From positions 1-52,967 of the forward strand of contig JAFXFN010000021.1 of the NCBI GenBank assembly GCA_017520505.1: DNA of 52,967 nt, read 5' to 3'. The notes under the pieces were generated by a model that did not search any database, was not told the origin of the DNA, and worked only from the letters and a program-made list of their open reading frames with translations. The stretch is from Clostridia bacterium (GTDB lineage: Bacteria; Bacillota; Clostridia; Oscillospirales; CAG-272). The position numbers and the translations under genes were made by a program. Positions 26,597 to 36,270 of the stretch are shown here, piece by piece. Within the stretch, counting starts at the first letter, position 1; the number at the start of each line of letters is the position of its first letter.

Positions 26597-27351
26597 AAGA
26601 AAAGAAAAAAATAAGTATTTTCAAAAAGCTTTTCGGCGGCGAACGTGACGATTATTTCAACAGTGCAATAATCGTCGCCGCCGGAAGCGGCTCACGCATG
26701 AAGTCCGACAAGACGAAACAGCTTATGGATATTTGCGGTGTGCCGGTTCTTGCCCGCACCGTACAGCAATTTGAGGATTGCAAGCACATAAGCGAAATAA
26801 TACTCGTCTGCCGTAAGGAAGAATTTGACGATATAGCAAGCATTATAAAAACGTACAAATTCAAGAAGATAACCCACGTGGTATCGGGCGGCTCGACACG
26901 TCAGCAGTCTGTTATGAACGGCCTTTCACGTGTAGATAAAAAAAGTGAATTCGTATCTATTCACGACGGTGCACGCTGTCTTGTGACACCCGAAATGATA
27001 AGCGAGGTTTGCAAAGCCGCTTACCGTTTCGGCTCAGCGACAGCCTCCGCACAGGCAAAGGATACGATGAAAATTGCCGATAACGGCGGTTTTATCAAGT
27101 CTGATGCGGATCGAAGCACAATGCGCCACGCACAGACACCGCAGATATTCAAAACGGATATTTACCGTGCGGCATCATATTCTGCAAAGGAAGACGGATT
27201 TGAGGCAACCGATGACAATTCCCTTGTGTCAAGGCTCGGCTTCAAGGTGTTTTTATGTGACACAGGACACGAAAACATCAAGATAACTACACCCGAGGAC
27301 ATACGAATTGCAGAGGGAATACTGAAATTCAGGCAGGAAAACGGCAAATGA
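26593..27351 (+). CDS. ispD: 2-C-methyl-D-erythritol 4-phosphate cytidylyltransferase
   Basis: The third step of the MEP isoprenoid pathway: MEP plus CTP to CDP-ME. The nucleotide loop '[18 protein letters not shown]' is at about 26-43, followed by '[15 protein letters not shown]' and '[13 protein letters not shown]'. About 20 residues of basic sequence ([15 protein letters not shown]) precede the domain, which is an unusual extension; no better downstream start is visible. It overlaps the gamma subunit gene and ispF, each by ATGA. Confidence 0.93.
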   Translation: MKEKKKISIFKKLFGGERDDYFNSAIIVAAGSGSRMKSDKTKQLMDICGVPVLARTVQQFEDCKHISEIILVCRKEEFDDIASIIKTYKFKKITHVVSGGSTRQQSVMNGLSRVDKKSEFVSIHDGARCLVTPEMISEVCKAAYRFGSATASAQAKDTMKIADNGGFIKSDADRSTMRHAQTPQIFKTDIYRAASYSAKEDGFEATDDNSLVSRLGFKVFLCDTGHENIKITTPEDIRIAEGILKFRQENGK

Positions 27352-27827
27352 TAAGAATAGGACACGGTTACGATGTACACGCAACGTCACCTGAAAGAAA
27401 GCTTGTTTTGGGCGGTGTTTTCATTGATTGCGGATTCGGTCTTGTCGGTCATTCCGATGCCGACGTGCTGACACACGCTGTATGCGATGCGCTGATAGGT
27501 GCTATCGGTCAAGGCGACATAGGCAAGCATTTTCCCGATACAGATGAAAAGTATAAAGGAATATACAGTATGCTTTTACTCGAAGAAGTAAAAGGACTGC
27601 TGAAAAAACATTCTTATTCGGTTTCCAACATCGATGCAACGGTAATTGCACAGGCTCCGAAGCTTGCACCGCACATTCCGATGATGAAGAAAAATATTGC
27701 TTCCGTTCTCGGCATTTCCCCGTCACAGGTAAATGTCAAGGCAACAACGGAGGAGCATCTCGGATTTACAGGAAGCGGTGAAGGTATAGCGGCACACGCT
27801 GTATGCATTGTAACAAAAGAAAAATAA
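27348..27827 (+). CDS. ispF: 2-C-methyl-D-erythritol 2,4-cyclodiphosphate synthase
   Basis: Closes the cyclodiphosphate ring in the MEP pathway. The metal ligands D8-x-H10 lie in 'GHGYDVHAT', with '[19 protein letters not shown]', '[11 protein letters not shown]' and the C-terminal '[21 protein letters not shown]' in the expected order. The 159-residue length is normal. It is the last gene of the ATPase-vor-isp operon; ispD and ispF are often neighbours, but joining them to an oxoacid oxidoreductase is less common. Confidence 0.95.
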   Translation: MIRIGHGYDVHATSPERKLVLGGVFIDCGFGLVGHSDADVLTHAVCDALIGAIGQGDIGKHFPDTDEKYKGIYSMLLLEEVKGLLKKHSYSVSNIDATVIAQAPKLAPHIPMMKKNIASVLGISPSQVNVKATTEEHLGFTGSGEGIAAHAVCIVTKEK

Positions 27828-27835
27828 GCAGTAGA

Positions 27836-27877
27836 AATACACATTCGAAACGAGACGGTTTTGAGTGTGTATTTTTT
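27836..27877 (+). terminator. Terminator after ispF
   Basis: AATACACA/TGTGTATT arms (27836-27843 and 27866-27873), extended inward with G-U pairs, then T6. Nine bases after the ispF stop. Confidence 0.75.
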
Positions 27878-27929
27878 GCATAAAGATATATATTTTACAA
27901 AATGCACACAGGAATTACCCTGATTGTTC

Positions 27930-27958
27930 TTGAATTCAATAATTTAATATGATATAAT
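27930..27958 (+). promoter_or_regulatory. Sigma-A promoter of the pcrA-type helicase gene
   Basis: TTGAAT at 27930-27935, 17-base spacer, TATAAT at 27953-27958. The leader is about 48 bases. An AGGAGG directly after the -10 (27961-27966) lies at or before the start of the transcript, so it is not a ribosome site. Confidence 0.8.
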
Positions 27959-28012
27959 ATAGGAGGTGTGCTGTCACCATTTATATATGTACGAAATAAT
28001 TCGGAGGTTATA

Positions 28013-30409
28013 ATGAATTCTACGATAAGCAGGCAGGAAATTTCTGCTTTGAAACAGAAGGCTTTTACAAAATTATATTCATCGCTCAATGATATGCAGA
28101 GAAAGGCGGTCTGCCATACAACAGGTCCGCTTTTGGTGCTTGCCGGTGCGGGCACAGGTAAAACAACGGTTCTTGTAAACAGAATCGCTCATATTATGTC
28201 TTTCGGCTGTGCGTGTGAGGTTGATGATATACCCAAAAACGTTACCTCTGAGGATATAGAAAAACTGCACAACTACAATCTTCTTGAAAAAAATGAGCTG
28301 CGTGAGCTTCTTAAAAAATTTGCGGTCGATCCCTGCCCCTCTTACAACATACTCGCCATAACCTTTACCAATAAGGCGGCGAACGAAATGAAGACACGTC
28401 TTTCTAATATTCTCGGCGAGGCGGCAGACGATCTCTGGGTGGGAACGTTCCACTCGATATGCGTCCGTATACTTCGTGCACACGCTGACAAGCTCGGATA
28501 TACACGTTCATTCACTATATACGATGCCGACGACAGCAAGCGTCTTGTTTCGCAGTGTATGAAGCAGCTCAACGTAGACGAAAAAGCGATAGCTCCGAAA
28601 TATGCGCAGAACTGCATAAGCCGTGCAAAGGATGAGCTTATCACGCCCGAGGTATTCACAGACAATGCCCCAAAATCGAGAGATCCCCGCACATCAAGCG
28701 TTGCAACGGTATATGAGCTTTACCAGCACACGATGAGAGAAAACAACGCAATGGACTTTGATGACCTTATATTCAACACCGTAACGCTTCTTAAAAACTT
28801 CCCTGAGGTCAGAAAATACTACACGAACAGATTCAAATACATTTCCGTTGACGAATATCAGGACACGAACATCGCACAGTTCACGCTTACCTACATACTT
28901 TCAACGGGACATCACAACATTATGGCTGTTGGTGATGACGACCAGAGTATATACAAATTCCGCGGTGCGACAGTTAAAAATATCCTTGGATTTGACAAAT
29001 ATTTCGATGCGGCTCAAGTTATAAAGCTTGAACAGAATTACCGTTCGACGGCAAATATTCTTGCGGCGGCAAACTCTGTCATTCGCAACAACGTCGCAAG
29101 ACGAGGCAAGGAGCTCTGGACACAGGCACCCGACGGTGCAAAGGTGCGTGTCAAGCGTGTATATACACAGAACGACGAGGCAAAATTCATCATCAGCACC
29201 ATACGTGACCTTGTAAACACGCAGGGACTTAAATTCTCTGATTGCGCCGTGCTTTACAGAATAAACGCACAGTCAAACGCACTTGAAAATATGTTTGCAA
29301 AAAGCGGAATTCCTTACAGAATTCTCGGCGGTCTTCGTTTCTATGAAAGAAAAGAGATCAAGGATATGCTTGCATATCTCACGGTCATCAATAACCCCCG
29401 TGACGATCTTCGTTTAAAGAGAATAATCAATGAGCCGAAGCGTAAAATAGGCGATTCCACCATTGCCGTTGTCGAGGGTATAGCAACAGACTACGGAATA
29501 TCCATCTTTGACGTTATGATGAGATGCGACGAATTTCCCGTGCTTGCAAAGGTTTCCGCAAAGCTTTCGGGATTTACAAGAATAATATCACAGCTTCTCG
29601 AAATTGCCAATACACGTCCGCTTGAGGAGCTGTTTGAACCGCTTCTTGAGCTTACGGGCTACCGTGAGATGCTTATAAATTCGGGACTTGACGAGGACCG
29701 TGACAGACTCCGCAACATTGAAGAACTTTTCTCCAACATCAAGGCTTACTGCGAGGAAAACGAAAACGCAACGCTTGAAGGATTTTTGCAGGATATAGCG
29801 CTTATAACAGACGTAGATGCTTACGACAAGGATGCCGATGCCGTTGTTATGATGACGGTGCACAGCGCAAAGGGACTTGAATTCCCCGCTGTTTTCCTCC
29901 CCGGTCTTGAAGACGGAATATTCCCCGGAATGTCATCACTTACAGATGCGGCTGAGCTTGAGGAAGAACGCAGACTTGCATACGTTGCGATGACACGCGC
30001 AGAAAAGTATCTTTATATGATACACACCGATGAACGTATGCTGTTTGGCAAGACACAGCGCAATCCTAAGAGCACGTTTTTAAATGAGATCCCCGACACA
30101 TACATCGAAACGGATGCTGTTAAACGCACATTCACAAAGACGGCAGAGCCTGAACCGACAGTAGGAAGAAAACGTCATATAATATCTACTGAGCTTACGA
30201 AAGACACTAACAAAATTACATCTCTCGGTAAGACAACGGGATATGACAGATTTACAGCAGGCGACCGTGTACGCCACATGACGTTTGGCCAGGGCGTTAT
30301 ACAGTCGGTAACCGAAATGGGTGCGGATATGCTTTACGAGGTAGTATTTGACAATTTCGGAACGAAGAAGCTTATGGCAACGTATGCAAAATTGACAAAG
30401 ATAAACTAA
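28013..30409 (+). CDS. pcrA: ATP-dependent DNA helicase PcrA/UvrD
   Basis: A superfamily 1A 3'-5' helicase for repair and plasmid replication, removing RecA and stalled polymerase. The ATG at 28013 has CGGAGG upstream; the in-frame GTG at 27968 does not have usable spacing. Walker A AGAGTGKT is at 44-51; then 'ITFTNKAANEMKTRL' (Ia), 'VDEYQDTN' (II), 'GDDDQSIYKFRGA' (III), 'LEQNYRST' (IV), 'MMTVHSAKGLEFPAVF' (V) and 'YVAMTRAEKYLYM' (VI). The C-terminus has the PcrA RNA-polymerase-interacting tail 'GDRVRHMTFGQGVI'. Total 798 residues. About 45 residues inserted after motif I ('CEVDDIPKNVTSEDIEKL') exceed the Bacillus protein at this spot. Monocistronic, with its own terminator. Confidence 0.93.
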   Translation: MNSTISRQEISALKQKAFTKLYSSLNDMQRKAVCHTTGPLLVLAGAGTGKTTVLVNRIAHIMSFGCACEVDDIPKNVTSEDIEKLHNYNLLEKNELRELLKKFAVDPCPSYNILAITFTNKAANEMKTRLSNILGEAADDLWVGTFHSICVRILRAHADKLGYTRSFTIYDADDSKRLVSQCMKQLNVDEKAIAPKYAQNCISRAKDELITPEVFTDNAPKSRDPRTSSVATVYELYQHTMRENNAMDFDDLIFNTVTLLKNFPEVRKYYTNRFKYISVDEYQDTNIAQFTLTYILSTGHHNIMAVGDDDQSIYKFRGATVKNILGFDKYFDAAQVIKLEQNYRSTANILAAANSVIRNNVARRGKELWTQAPDGAKVRVKRVYTQNDEAKFIISTIRDLVNTQGLKFSDCAVLYRINAQSNALENMFAKSGIPYRILGGLRFYERKEIKDMLAYLTVINNPRDDLRLKRIINEPKRKIGDSTIAVVEGIATDYGISIFDVMMRCDEFPVLAKVSAKLSGFTRIISQLLEIANTRPLEELFEPLLELTGYREMLINSGLDEDRDRLRNIEELFSNIKAYCEENENATLEGFLQDIALITDVDAYDKDADAVVMMTVHSAKGLEFPAVFLPGLEDGIFPGMSSLTDAAELEEERRLAYVAMTRAEKYLYMIHTDERMLFGKTQRNPKSTFLNEIPDTYIETDAVKRTFTKTAEPEPTVGRKRHIISTELTKDTNKITSLGKTTGYDRFTAGDRVRHMTFGQGVIQSVTEMGADMLYEVVFDNFGTKKLMATYAKLTKIN

Positions 30410-30415
30410 TACCCA

Positions 30416-30446
30416 AACCGACTCAAGCTTTTATTGAGTCGGTTTT
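30416..30446 (+). terminator. Terminator after the helicase gene
   Basis: AACCGACTCAA/TTGAGTCGGTT stem with a seven-base loop, then TTTTGTGTTTT. Confidence 0.85.
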
Positions 30447-30681
30447 GTGTTTTACATATCATATCTTATCAAATGAACGAAAAACGATTTCGGGATGTCG
30501 AGGCGCCATCCCCTACCGCATCACTTCGAATATTCACTCATTGGTATAAAATAAGGTAAAATATCGAATATTAAAAATAAATATTTCATTTTTGACAAAT
30601 ATTCACATTTTATTATTGAAAGACGGTGGGATTTATGATATAATCACATCGTTATATTAAAATATTTTTTTGAGGTGTATT
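30447..30681. other. Intergenic region upstream of pgk
   Basis: About 235 bases. It holds a small GGGATG/CATCCC hairpin around 30493-30513, two direct copies of TCGAATATT (near 30525 and 30575) and the pgk promoter. No open frame with a ribosome site is seen. Confidence 0.5.
30616..30644 (+). promoter_or_regulatory. Strong sigma-A promoter of the glycolytic operon
   Basis: TTGAAA at 30616-30621, exactly 17 bases, TATAAT at 30639-30644 with TGA before it (extended -10). Confidence 0.85.
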
Positions 30682-31866
30682 ATGTACAACAAGAAAACAG
30701 TTGAAGATATCGAAGTCAAGGGCAAAAAAGTCCTTGCAAGATGTGATTTTAACGTTCCGCTTGACGGAAAGACAATCACAGATGCAAAGCGTATCAGAGA
30801 AGCGCTTCCCACTATCAAGTACCTTTCCGACAACGGTGCTAAGGTAATTCTCTGCTCCCACCTCGGTCGTCCGAAGGGTGAATTCAATCCCAAGTACTCA
30901 CTCGCTCCCGTAGCTGAAAAGCTTTCCGAGCTTCTCGGCAAGCCTGTTGTTTTCGCAAACGATGTTATCGGCGAAGATGCAAAGACAAAGGCAGCAGCAC
31001 TTAAAGACGGCGACGTTATGCTTATTGAAAACGTTCGTTACCACAAGGAAGAAGAAAAGAACGATCCCGAATTTGCAAAGGAGCTTGCTTCCTTGGCTGA
31101 GATCTATGTAAACGATGCGTTCGGTACAGCTCACAGAGCACACGCTTCAACAGAAGGCGTAAGCCACTACCTGCCCTCCGTTTGCGGTTACCTCATTCAG
31201 AAAGAGATCTCCATCATGGGCGGCGCACTTACACAGCCCAAGCATCCCTTCGTTGCTATTCTCGGCGGCGCAAAGGTTTCCGACAAGATCGGTGTTATCA
31301 ACAACCTCATTGAAAAGGTTGACACACTTATCATCGGCGGTGCTATGGCATACACATTCCACAAGGCAAACAACTACTCTATAGGCGATTCACTTTGCGA
31401 GGATGACAAGATTGAGCTTGCAAAAGAGCTTATGGCAAAGGCAAAGGCTAAGGGTGTAAATCTTCTTCTCCCCGTTGACAACCGTGCAGGTGACAAGTAC
31501 GATCCCGATTGTAACTTCTTGCTCGTAAACTCCGACAACATTCCCGATGGTTATATGGGTCTTGACATCGGTCCCGCTACAGAAAAGATCTTCGCAGACG
31601 CTATCAAGGGTGCTGCAACAGTTATCTGGAACGGTCCTATGGGCGTTTCCGAATGGGAAAAGTTCGCATCCGGTACACGCAGTGTTGCTCAGGCAGTTGC
31701 TGACAGCGGCGCTATCTCCATCATCGGCGGCGGTGACTCCGCAGCAGCTATTGAAAAGCTCGGCTTTGCTGACAAGGTAACACACATTTCCACAGGCGGC
31801 GGCGCATCTCTTGAATTCCTCGAAGGACTCGTTCTTCCCGGTATTGCTTGCCTCCAGGACAAATAA
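30682..31866 (+). CDS. pgk: Phosphoglycerate kinase
   Basis: Glycolytic ATP-forming step: 1,3-bisphosphoglycerate plus ADP to 3-phosphoglycerate plus ATP. The start at ATG 30682 is set by GAGGTG seven bases before; the upstream in-frame TTG is rejected. 394 residues. '[21 protein letters not shown]', '[14 protein letters not shown]', '[15 protein letters not shown]', 'GGAKVSDKI' and the nucleotide-site '[13 protein letters not shown]' are all present. Codons look more biased (AAG, GGT, CTT, CTC) than in the neighbours by eye, as expected of a highly expressed gene. Followed by tpiA after 21 bases. Confidence 0.97.
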   Translation: MYNKKTVEDIEVKGKKVLARCDFNVPLDGKTITDAKRIREALPTIKYLSDNGAKVILCSHLGRPKGEFNPKYSLAPVAEKLSELLGKPVVFANDVIGEDAKTKAAALKDGDVMLIENVRYHKEEEKNDPEFAKELASLAEIYVNDAFGTAHRAHASTEGVSHYLPSVCGYLIQKEISIMGGALTQPKHPFVAILGGAKVSDKIGVINNLIEKVDTLIIGGAMAYTFHKANNYSIGDSLCEDDKIELAKELMAKAKAKGVNLLLPVDNRAGDKYDPDCNFLLVNSDNIPDGYMGLDIGPATEKIFADAIKGAATVIWNGPMGVSEWEKFASGTRSVAQAVADSGAISIIGGGDSAAAIEKLGFADKVTHISTGGGASLEFLEGLVLPGIACLQDK

Positions 31867-31887
31867 TAAGGAAGCGTTGGTGTAGAT

Positions 31888-32643
31888 ATGAGAAAAACAG
31901 TTATCGCAGGAAACTGGAAGATGAATATGACACCTTCCAAAACAACAGAATTTATAAAGGCTCTCGCACCCGAGGTTGCCGCTTATAACAAGGCTGACAT
32001 CGTTCTTTGCGTTCCTTTTGTTAACATACCCGCTGCTGTTGAAGCCGCAAATGGTACAAACATCGCTATAGGTGCTGAAAACGTACACTTTGAGCCCAAG
32101 GGTGCTTACACAGGCGAAATAAGCGCAGAAATGCTTGTTGAGTGCGGTGTTAAGTACGCAATCGTAGGACACAGCGAACGCCGTCAGTATTTCGGTGAAA
32201 CAGATGAAACGGTAAATCTCCGTGCAAAGGCTGCTATCGCATCAGGCCTTACAGCTATCATCTGCGTTGGCGAAACACTTGAAATGCGTGAAAGCGGTAT
32301 CACAGCTGAGATAGTTGCTATTCAGACAAAGAAGGCTCTTGCAGGTATTTCCAAGGAAGACCTTGCAAAGGTCATCATCGCATACGAACCCGTTTGGGCT
32401 ATCGGTACAGGCAAGGTTGCAACAACAGAGCAGGCAAACGAGGTTTGCGCTATCATCCGTGACGTTGTTGCGGGTCTTTACGATAAGGCTTCTGCTGACG
32501 AGCTTACAATTCAGTACGGCGGTTCTATGAACGCCGCAAACGCAGCTGACCTTCTTGCAATGTCCGATGTTGACGGCGGTCTTATCGGCGGTGCTTCTCT
32601 CAAGGTTGCTGACTTTACAACTATTGTAAAAGCCGCACAGTAA
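31888..32643 (+). CDS. tpiA: Triosephosphate isomerase
   Basis: Interconverts dihydroxyacetone phosphate and glyceraldehyde 3-phosphate. 251 residues. 'GNWKMN' holds the catalytic Lys, 'VGHSERRQYFGE' the electrophilic His, 'AYEPVWAIGTGK' the catalytic Glu and the loop-6 start, and 'IQYGGSMNAANA' and 'DGGLIGGASL' the phosphate site. It shares the pgk transcript, and the next gene starts one base after its stop. Confidence 0.97.
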   Translation: MRKTVIAGNWKMNMTPSKTTEFIKALAPEVAAYNKADIVLCVPFVNIPAAVEAANGTNIAIGAENVHFEPKGAYTGEISAEMLVECGVKYAIVGHSERRQYFGETDETVNLRAKAAIASGLTAIICVGETLEMRESGITAEIVAIQTKKALAGISKEDLAKVIIAYEPVWAIGTGKVATTEQANEVCAIIRDVVAGLYDKASADELTIQYGGSMNAANAADLLAMSDVDGGLIGGASLKVADFTTIVKAAQ

Positions 32644-32644
32644 A

Positions 32645-34915
32645 ATGAAATTTAAAGACATATTGAAACAAATACTGTCTTTGGTACTTTTATTAACCGT
32701 TATTCTTCCCTCTTCCGCAATTGCCGCAGCAGATACTGCTGCGGCAGAGGGTGGGATAACGGTTGTTTTATCCGAAGACGGTAAACATCTTGATATTTCC
32801 TGCGAATCACCGTCAAGTGAGTATTATCTCGTTATGACCTCCCCCGACGGTACATTTCTGCCTTTGCAAAAGCTTTCCGAGGGCAAGAATGAAATATCGG
32901 TCAAATGTGAAAATGACACCTACCTTTATTCAAAGTACAGCATTTGCAAATTTGAAAATGAAGCTTATACACCGATATTTGACGGCGCATATATAACAAA
33001 CTGTGATATATTGGCGCAAAACAGATACGATATGCCCAAGCCGTTTTCCAAAAAAGGGCTGCGTGTCAGACTTATGAGCGATGCCCAACAGCTTGGAATT
33101 GCACACACCGTCATCGATATTGCTTTAAATGAAATGATAACAGATGATGCAAGCTCATCGCAGATGATAAATATAGACGGCAGATCATACTTTTTCAACA
33201 GCTCATACGTCAATTTGCTTGACCACAAAATAAAGGTGCTTACCGACAGTAATATTAATGTATACGCACAGATAGTTTTATCATCTCCGTCAAACACAAA
33301 ATCCGAAAGCGCAAAAAAGCTTTATTATAAAACAGACGTATCATCGGCAAAATATTACGGTGTGAATCCAAACGGTGAAAAAGCATCGGAATATTATTAT
33401 GCCGCACTTAAATTTATAGCTTCACGTTATACCGTAGAAAACGGAAAATACGGTTTTGTGGGTAATTATATTATCGGCAATACCGTCAATTCAAACAGAT
33501 ACGGCAATTATGCAGGACAAATGGCTTTGTCTGACTATGTAAGCGATTACACAAAAATATTCAGAACGGCTTACGCTGCTATAAAAGGCACTTACTCAAA
33601 CGCTGTTTTGTACACCTCCGTCAACGGATGCTTCAACGCACCGACACGTGACGGTACACCCGATTTTTCACTTGACTATACCGCATACGATTTTCTGTCA
33701 TCATTCAACTCACAGATAAACAAAGGCGGAAGTATTCCGTGGCATCTGTGTGCTGAAATCGACACAGCAGACATTTCAAAAAGTGATTTCTGGAATGAAT
33801 CTGTTTTCAGCTCATCCGACACGCCGTATGTAACAATGAAGAATCCCGATGTGCTGACATCGCTGATAAACAGCGGAGATTTTGAGTGCGGATACACACG
33901 TTATCTCACCGTATCGGGCTGTGCCTTTACAGGCGGTGACAACAGCAAGCAAGCGCAAAAAAAGCAAGCGGCGGCTTATTCGCTCGCTTATTACACAGCG
34001 GAAGCAGATCCGCTTATAAACGCTTTTATCTATTCCTCGCACGTTGATTTAAAGACCGATGAATATATAAATTCGGGACTTTATACAAGGCGTGAGGACA
34101 CATTTCAGCTTGCTGACAAAACAAAGGAAATATATGAAGTATTCAAATATATAGATACAGCCTCATCATCTATATATACTGCTGATTATAAGAATATAAT
34201 AGGTGCATTTTATTCGGATATAATAGACGGTCATACCTCCGAACAAGAAAAACGCATCGTTATGTCAGGACTTTTCAAAAGTGTTTCGGGCAGAAAGGTA
34301 CTTCACACGTTTGATTTCAGTAAAGGCGTATCGGGATTTTATCCGTCAGACAATGCATATTCGGCATCTGTCAGGACAGACGGCGAGGAAAAGCATCTTT
34401 ACTGTGTGACATATAATTCCGATCTTTGCGAATACCGAGGCGTTTGCCGTATGCTTCACGATATACCGCTTGACGGTGCGGGATATATAAAATTCGACAT
34501 AACCCCCGAATGTCCCGACGGTGTGGAAACAGTTGACGTTATGTGCAGACTGTGGGGCAGAGATGAAAACGGCAAAAGTGTAGTATATGAGGGGGTATCG
34601 CAGATACCGTCTGAGGGATGCACCACCCTTTCGTACTATATAAAAGACTTCGTTTCGCTTACAAAGGAAAATACAGACGGAATGAAAATATGGATCCGCC
34701 CACACTCAGATAAAGACGGCGGAGAATACAATATGTGCATATCAAACGTTTCATTTCTGAGTTCATCATTTTCATTCAAAATAATTTTAACGGTATTACT
34801 TGTCATATTGGCAATAGGTGCTGTGGCATTTGCTGTATACTTTTTTGTATTCAAACGACCGAAAAAAGAGCCTGCCGTGTTCAGAGGCTTCGACAGACGT
34901 AAATTAAAGAAATAA
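32645..34915 (+). CDS. Exported, C-terminally anchored DUF5722 (glycoside-hydrolase-like) protein
   Basis: A 756-residue surface protein. Residues 1-31 form a signal peptide, and residues about 713-735 a membrane helix followed by a basic tail (KRPKKEP). Residues about 125-500 match DUF5722: 'RYDMPKPFSKKGLRVRLMSDA', 'QIVLSSPSNT', 'YYAALKFIASRYT', 'GFVGNYIIGNTVNSNRYGNY'-type block and 'PWHLCAEID', with the look of a TIM-barrel glycosidase. A C-terminal beta-sandwich (about 555-700) may bind carbohydrate. I recall GNEVN at the position that reads GNTVN here, so a catalytic Glu may be missing. It starts one base after tpiA without a visible ribosome site, so expression depends on the glycolytic transcript. 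Confidence 0.75.
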   Translation: MKFKDILKQILSLVLLLTVILPSSAIAAADTAAAEGGITVVLSEDGKHLDISCESPSSEYYLVMTSPDGTFLPLQKLSEGKNEISVKCENDTYLYSKYSICKFENEAYTPIFDGAYITNCDILAQNRYDMPKPFSKKGLRVRLMSDAQQLGIAHTVIDIALNEMITDDASSSQMINIDGRSYFFNSSYVNLLDHKIKVLTDSNINVYAQIVLSSPSNTKSESAKKLYYKTDVSSAKYYGVNPNGEKASEYYYAALKFIASRYTVENGKYGFVGNYIIGNTVNSNRYGNYAGQMALSDYVSDYTKIFRTAYAAIKGTYSNAVLYTSVNGCFNAPTRDGTPDFSLDYTAYDFLSSFNSQINKGGSIPWHLCAEIDTADISKSDFWNESVFSSSDTPYVTMKNPDVLTSLINSGDFECGYTRYLTVSGCAFTGGDNSKQAQKKQAAAYSLAYYTAEADPLINAFIYSSHVDLKTDEYINSGLYTRREDTFQLADKTKEIYEVFKYIDTASSSIYTADYKNIIGAFYSDIIDGHTSEQEKRIVMSGLFKSVSGRKVLHTFDFSKGVSGFYPSDNAYSASVRTDGEEKHLYCVTYNSDLCEYRGVCRMLHDIPLDGAGYIKFDITPECPDGVETVDVMCRLWGRDENGKSVVYEGVSQIPSEGCTTLSYYIKDFVSLTKENTDGMKIWIRPHSDKDGGEYNMCISNVSFLSSSFSFKIILTVLLVILAIGAVAFAVYFFVFKRPKKEPAVFRGFDRRKLKK

Positions 34916-34931
34916 AGAGGATCTATTCAAA

Positions 34932-35600
34932 ATGGCACTTGAACATATAGAGAAAATCAAATGTAAGGACTGCTCGTGCGAATTCGACGTAACCGTTTAC
35001 GAATCGGTTAACGGTGCATTCGACGACGAGGCGCAGAAAAAGCTTTTATCAGGTGAGCTTTTCACGCACACCTGCCCTGAATGCGGCTGTGTGGTGGCAC
35101 TTTCCTATCCGATGCTGTATCACGATATGGATAAGAAATTTATGATACACCTTTGTCCCGATGGCGAAAATGTTGATGAATGTATCAAAAACATTAAAGA
35201 TGCACAGAAAAAAATAGACAAGCAGTTTCCCGAAAAGCGTATGGAAAAGCCTTATAAAATGAGGATAGTATCAAACGAAAACTCCATGCGTGAAAAAATA
35301 ACGATATTTGAAAACGGGCTTGATGACAGGATAATTGAGCTTTTAAAGCTGTTTTTCGCTTCAAGACTTCAGGCAACAAACAAAGATGCCGCAATATCCG
35401 ACATTTTGTTCTTTGTCGGACATCGCGGCGAATATGCGTTTCAGATAATGCTTGCAAACGGTGAAAATCTCGTTTCGGAAGTACCGAAGCATTTTTACAC
35501 TCTGTTTACCGAACAGTATATGGCAAAATGCGAGCTTGCATCACGTGACAATTTCATCATTGATGCTGATTTTGCAATACTTGTTTTAAACGGAAAATAA
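34932..35600 (+). CDS. CpXC-domain protein
   Basis: A 222-residue soluble protein. The first part holds two paired cysteine motifs, 'CKDCSCEFDV' and 'TCPECGCV', in the CpXC (PF14353) arrangement, a probable zinc ribbon, and is followed by 'MLYHDMDKKFMIHLCP'. The second half (about 110-220) shows no motif I can name. The family function is unknown. Ribosome site AAAGAGG. It is the last gene after pgk-tpiA-DUF5722, 16 bases downstream, and ends one base from a convergent gene with no terminator between. Confidence 0.75.
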   Translation: MALEHIEKIKCKDCSCEFDVTVYESVNGAFDDEAQKKLLSGELFTHTCPECGCVVALSYPMLYHDMDKKFMIHLCPDGENVDECIKNIKDAQKKIDKQFPEKRMEKPYKMRIVSNENSMREKITIFENGLDDRIIELLKLFFASRLQATNKDAAISDILFFVGHRGEYAFQIMLANGENLVSEVPKHFYTLFTEQYMAKCELASRDNFIIDADFAILVLNGK

Positions 35601-35601
35601 G

Positions 35602-36270
35602 TTATTTTACATAGTCTTTGAACCTTGAGTATGCTTCATTGAGCATCATTTGCTTTGTAAATACGCTTGATGAGCCTGCAACGAACATATCGGCACCTGC
35701 TTTTTTCATAAGCACGCCGTTTTCAAAGCTTACGTTTCCGTCAACCTCGATAAAGACATTTTCATATCCTGCGCCATCTAAAAGGTGGCGCATTTCTTTT
35801 ATTTTTTCGAGTGACCCCTCGACGAGCTTCTGACCTGCATATCCGGGATTTACCGTCATAACGAGCACACCTTTTATTTTATCAAGATATGGAATGACAA
35901 CATCACACGGTGTTTTCGGGTTTATCGCAAGAATAGCCCCTGCGCCCTTTGAATTGATATAGTCAAGACATTTTGAAATATCGTTTGATGCTTCAAAATG
36001 AACGCTTACAAGGTCATTTTCCTTTATATCAAATCTTTCGAGCTTATCAGAAGGATCGGTTATCATCAAATGGATATCAAGCGGAATATCCGTAAACGAA
36101 TGGAGATTTTTTATATAATCCGTGCCAAGCGTATAATTCTGAACAAACACACCGTCCATTATATCTATATGAAGATAGTCAACACCGCATTTTTCAAGTG
36201 CTTTTACAGCTTCGCCGAGGCAGAACATATCGGCGCACATCATTGAGGGGCAAATATATGATCTTTTCAT
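35602..36270 (-). CDS. Ribulose-phosphate 3-epimerase family protein (allulose-6-phosphate epimerase-like)
   Basis: A 222-residue TIM barrel. 'CPSMMCADMFCLGEAV' opens it, the metal/acid sites are 'YLHIDIMDGVFVQNYTLG' and 'DIHLMI', the phosphate loop is 'MTVNPGYAGQK', and 'IEVDGNVSFENG' and 'FVAGSSSVF' close it. The 'SMMC' start and 'VDGN' (instead of VDGG) resemble AlsE, D-allulose-6-phosphate 3-epimerase, more than housekeeping Rpe. Length is normal. It shares an ATGA overlap with the L,D-transpeptidase-like gene upstream, a pairing I cannot explain. Confidence 0.85.
   Translation of the reverse strand: MKRSYICPSMMCADMFCLGEAVKALEKCGVDYLHIDIMDGVFVQNYTLGTDYIKNLHSFTDIPLDIHLMITDPSDKLERFDIKENDLVSVHFEASNDISKCLDYINSKGAGAILAINPKTPCDVVIPYLDKIKGVLVMTVNPGYAGQKLVEGSLEKIKEMRHLLDGAGYENVFIEVDGNVSFENGVLMKKAGADMFVAGSSSVFTKQMMLNEAYSRFKDYVK

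Noticed and set aside
27961..28012. AGGAGG followed by an in-frame GTG (27968) as start of the helicase gene
   Set aside because: Spacing is one base and the site lies at the transcript start; the ATG at 28013 has a proper CGGAGG.
30447..30681. Riboswitch or T-box before pgk
   Set aside because: No recognisable core, specifier or antiterminator; only a small hairpin and a plain sigma-A promoter.
31390..32172. Minus-strand open frame across pgk and tpiA
   Set aside because: Antisense of two highly biased glycolytic genes; Cys-rich composition arises from their codon usage.
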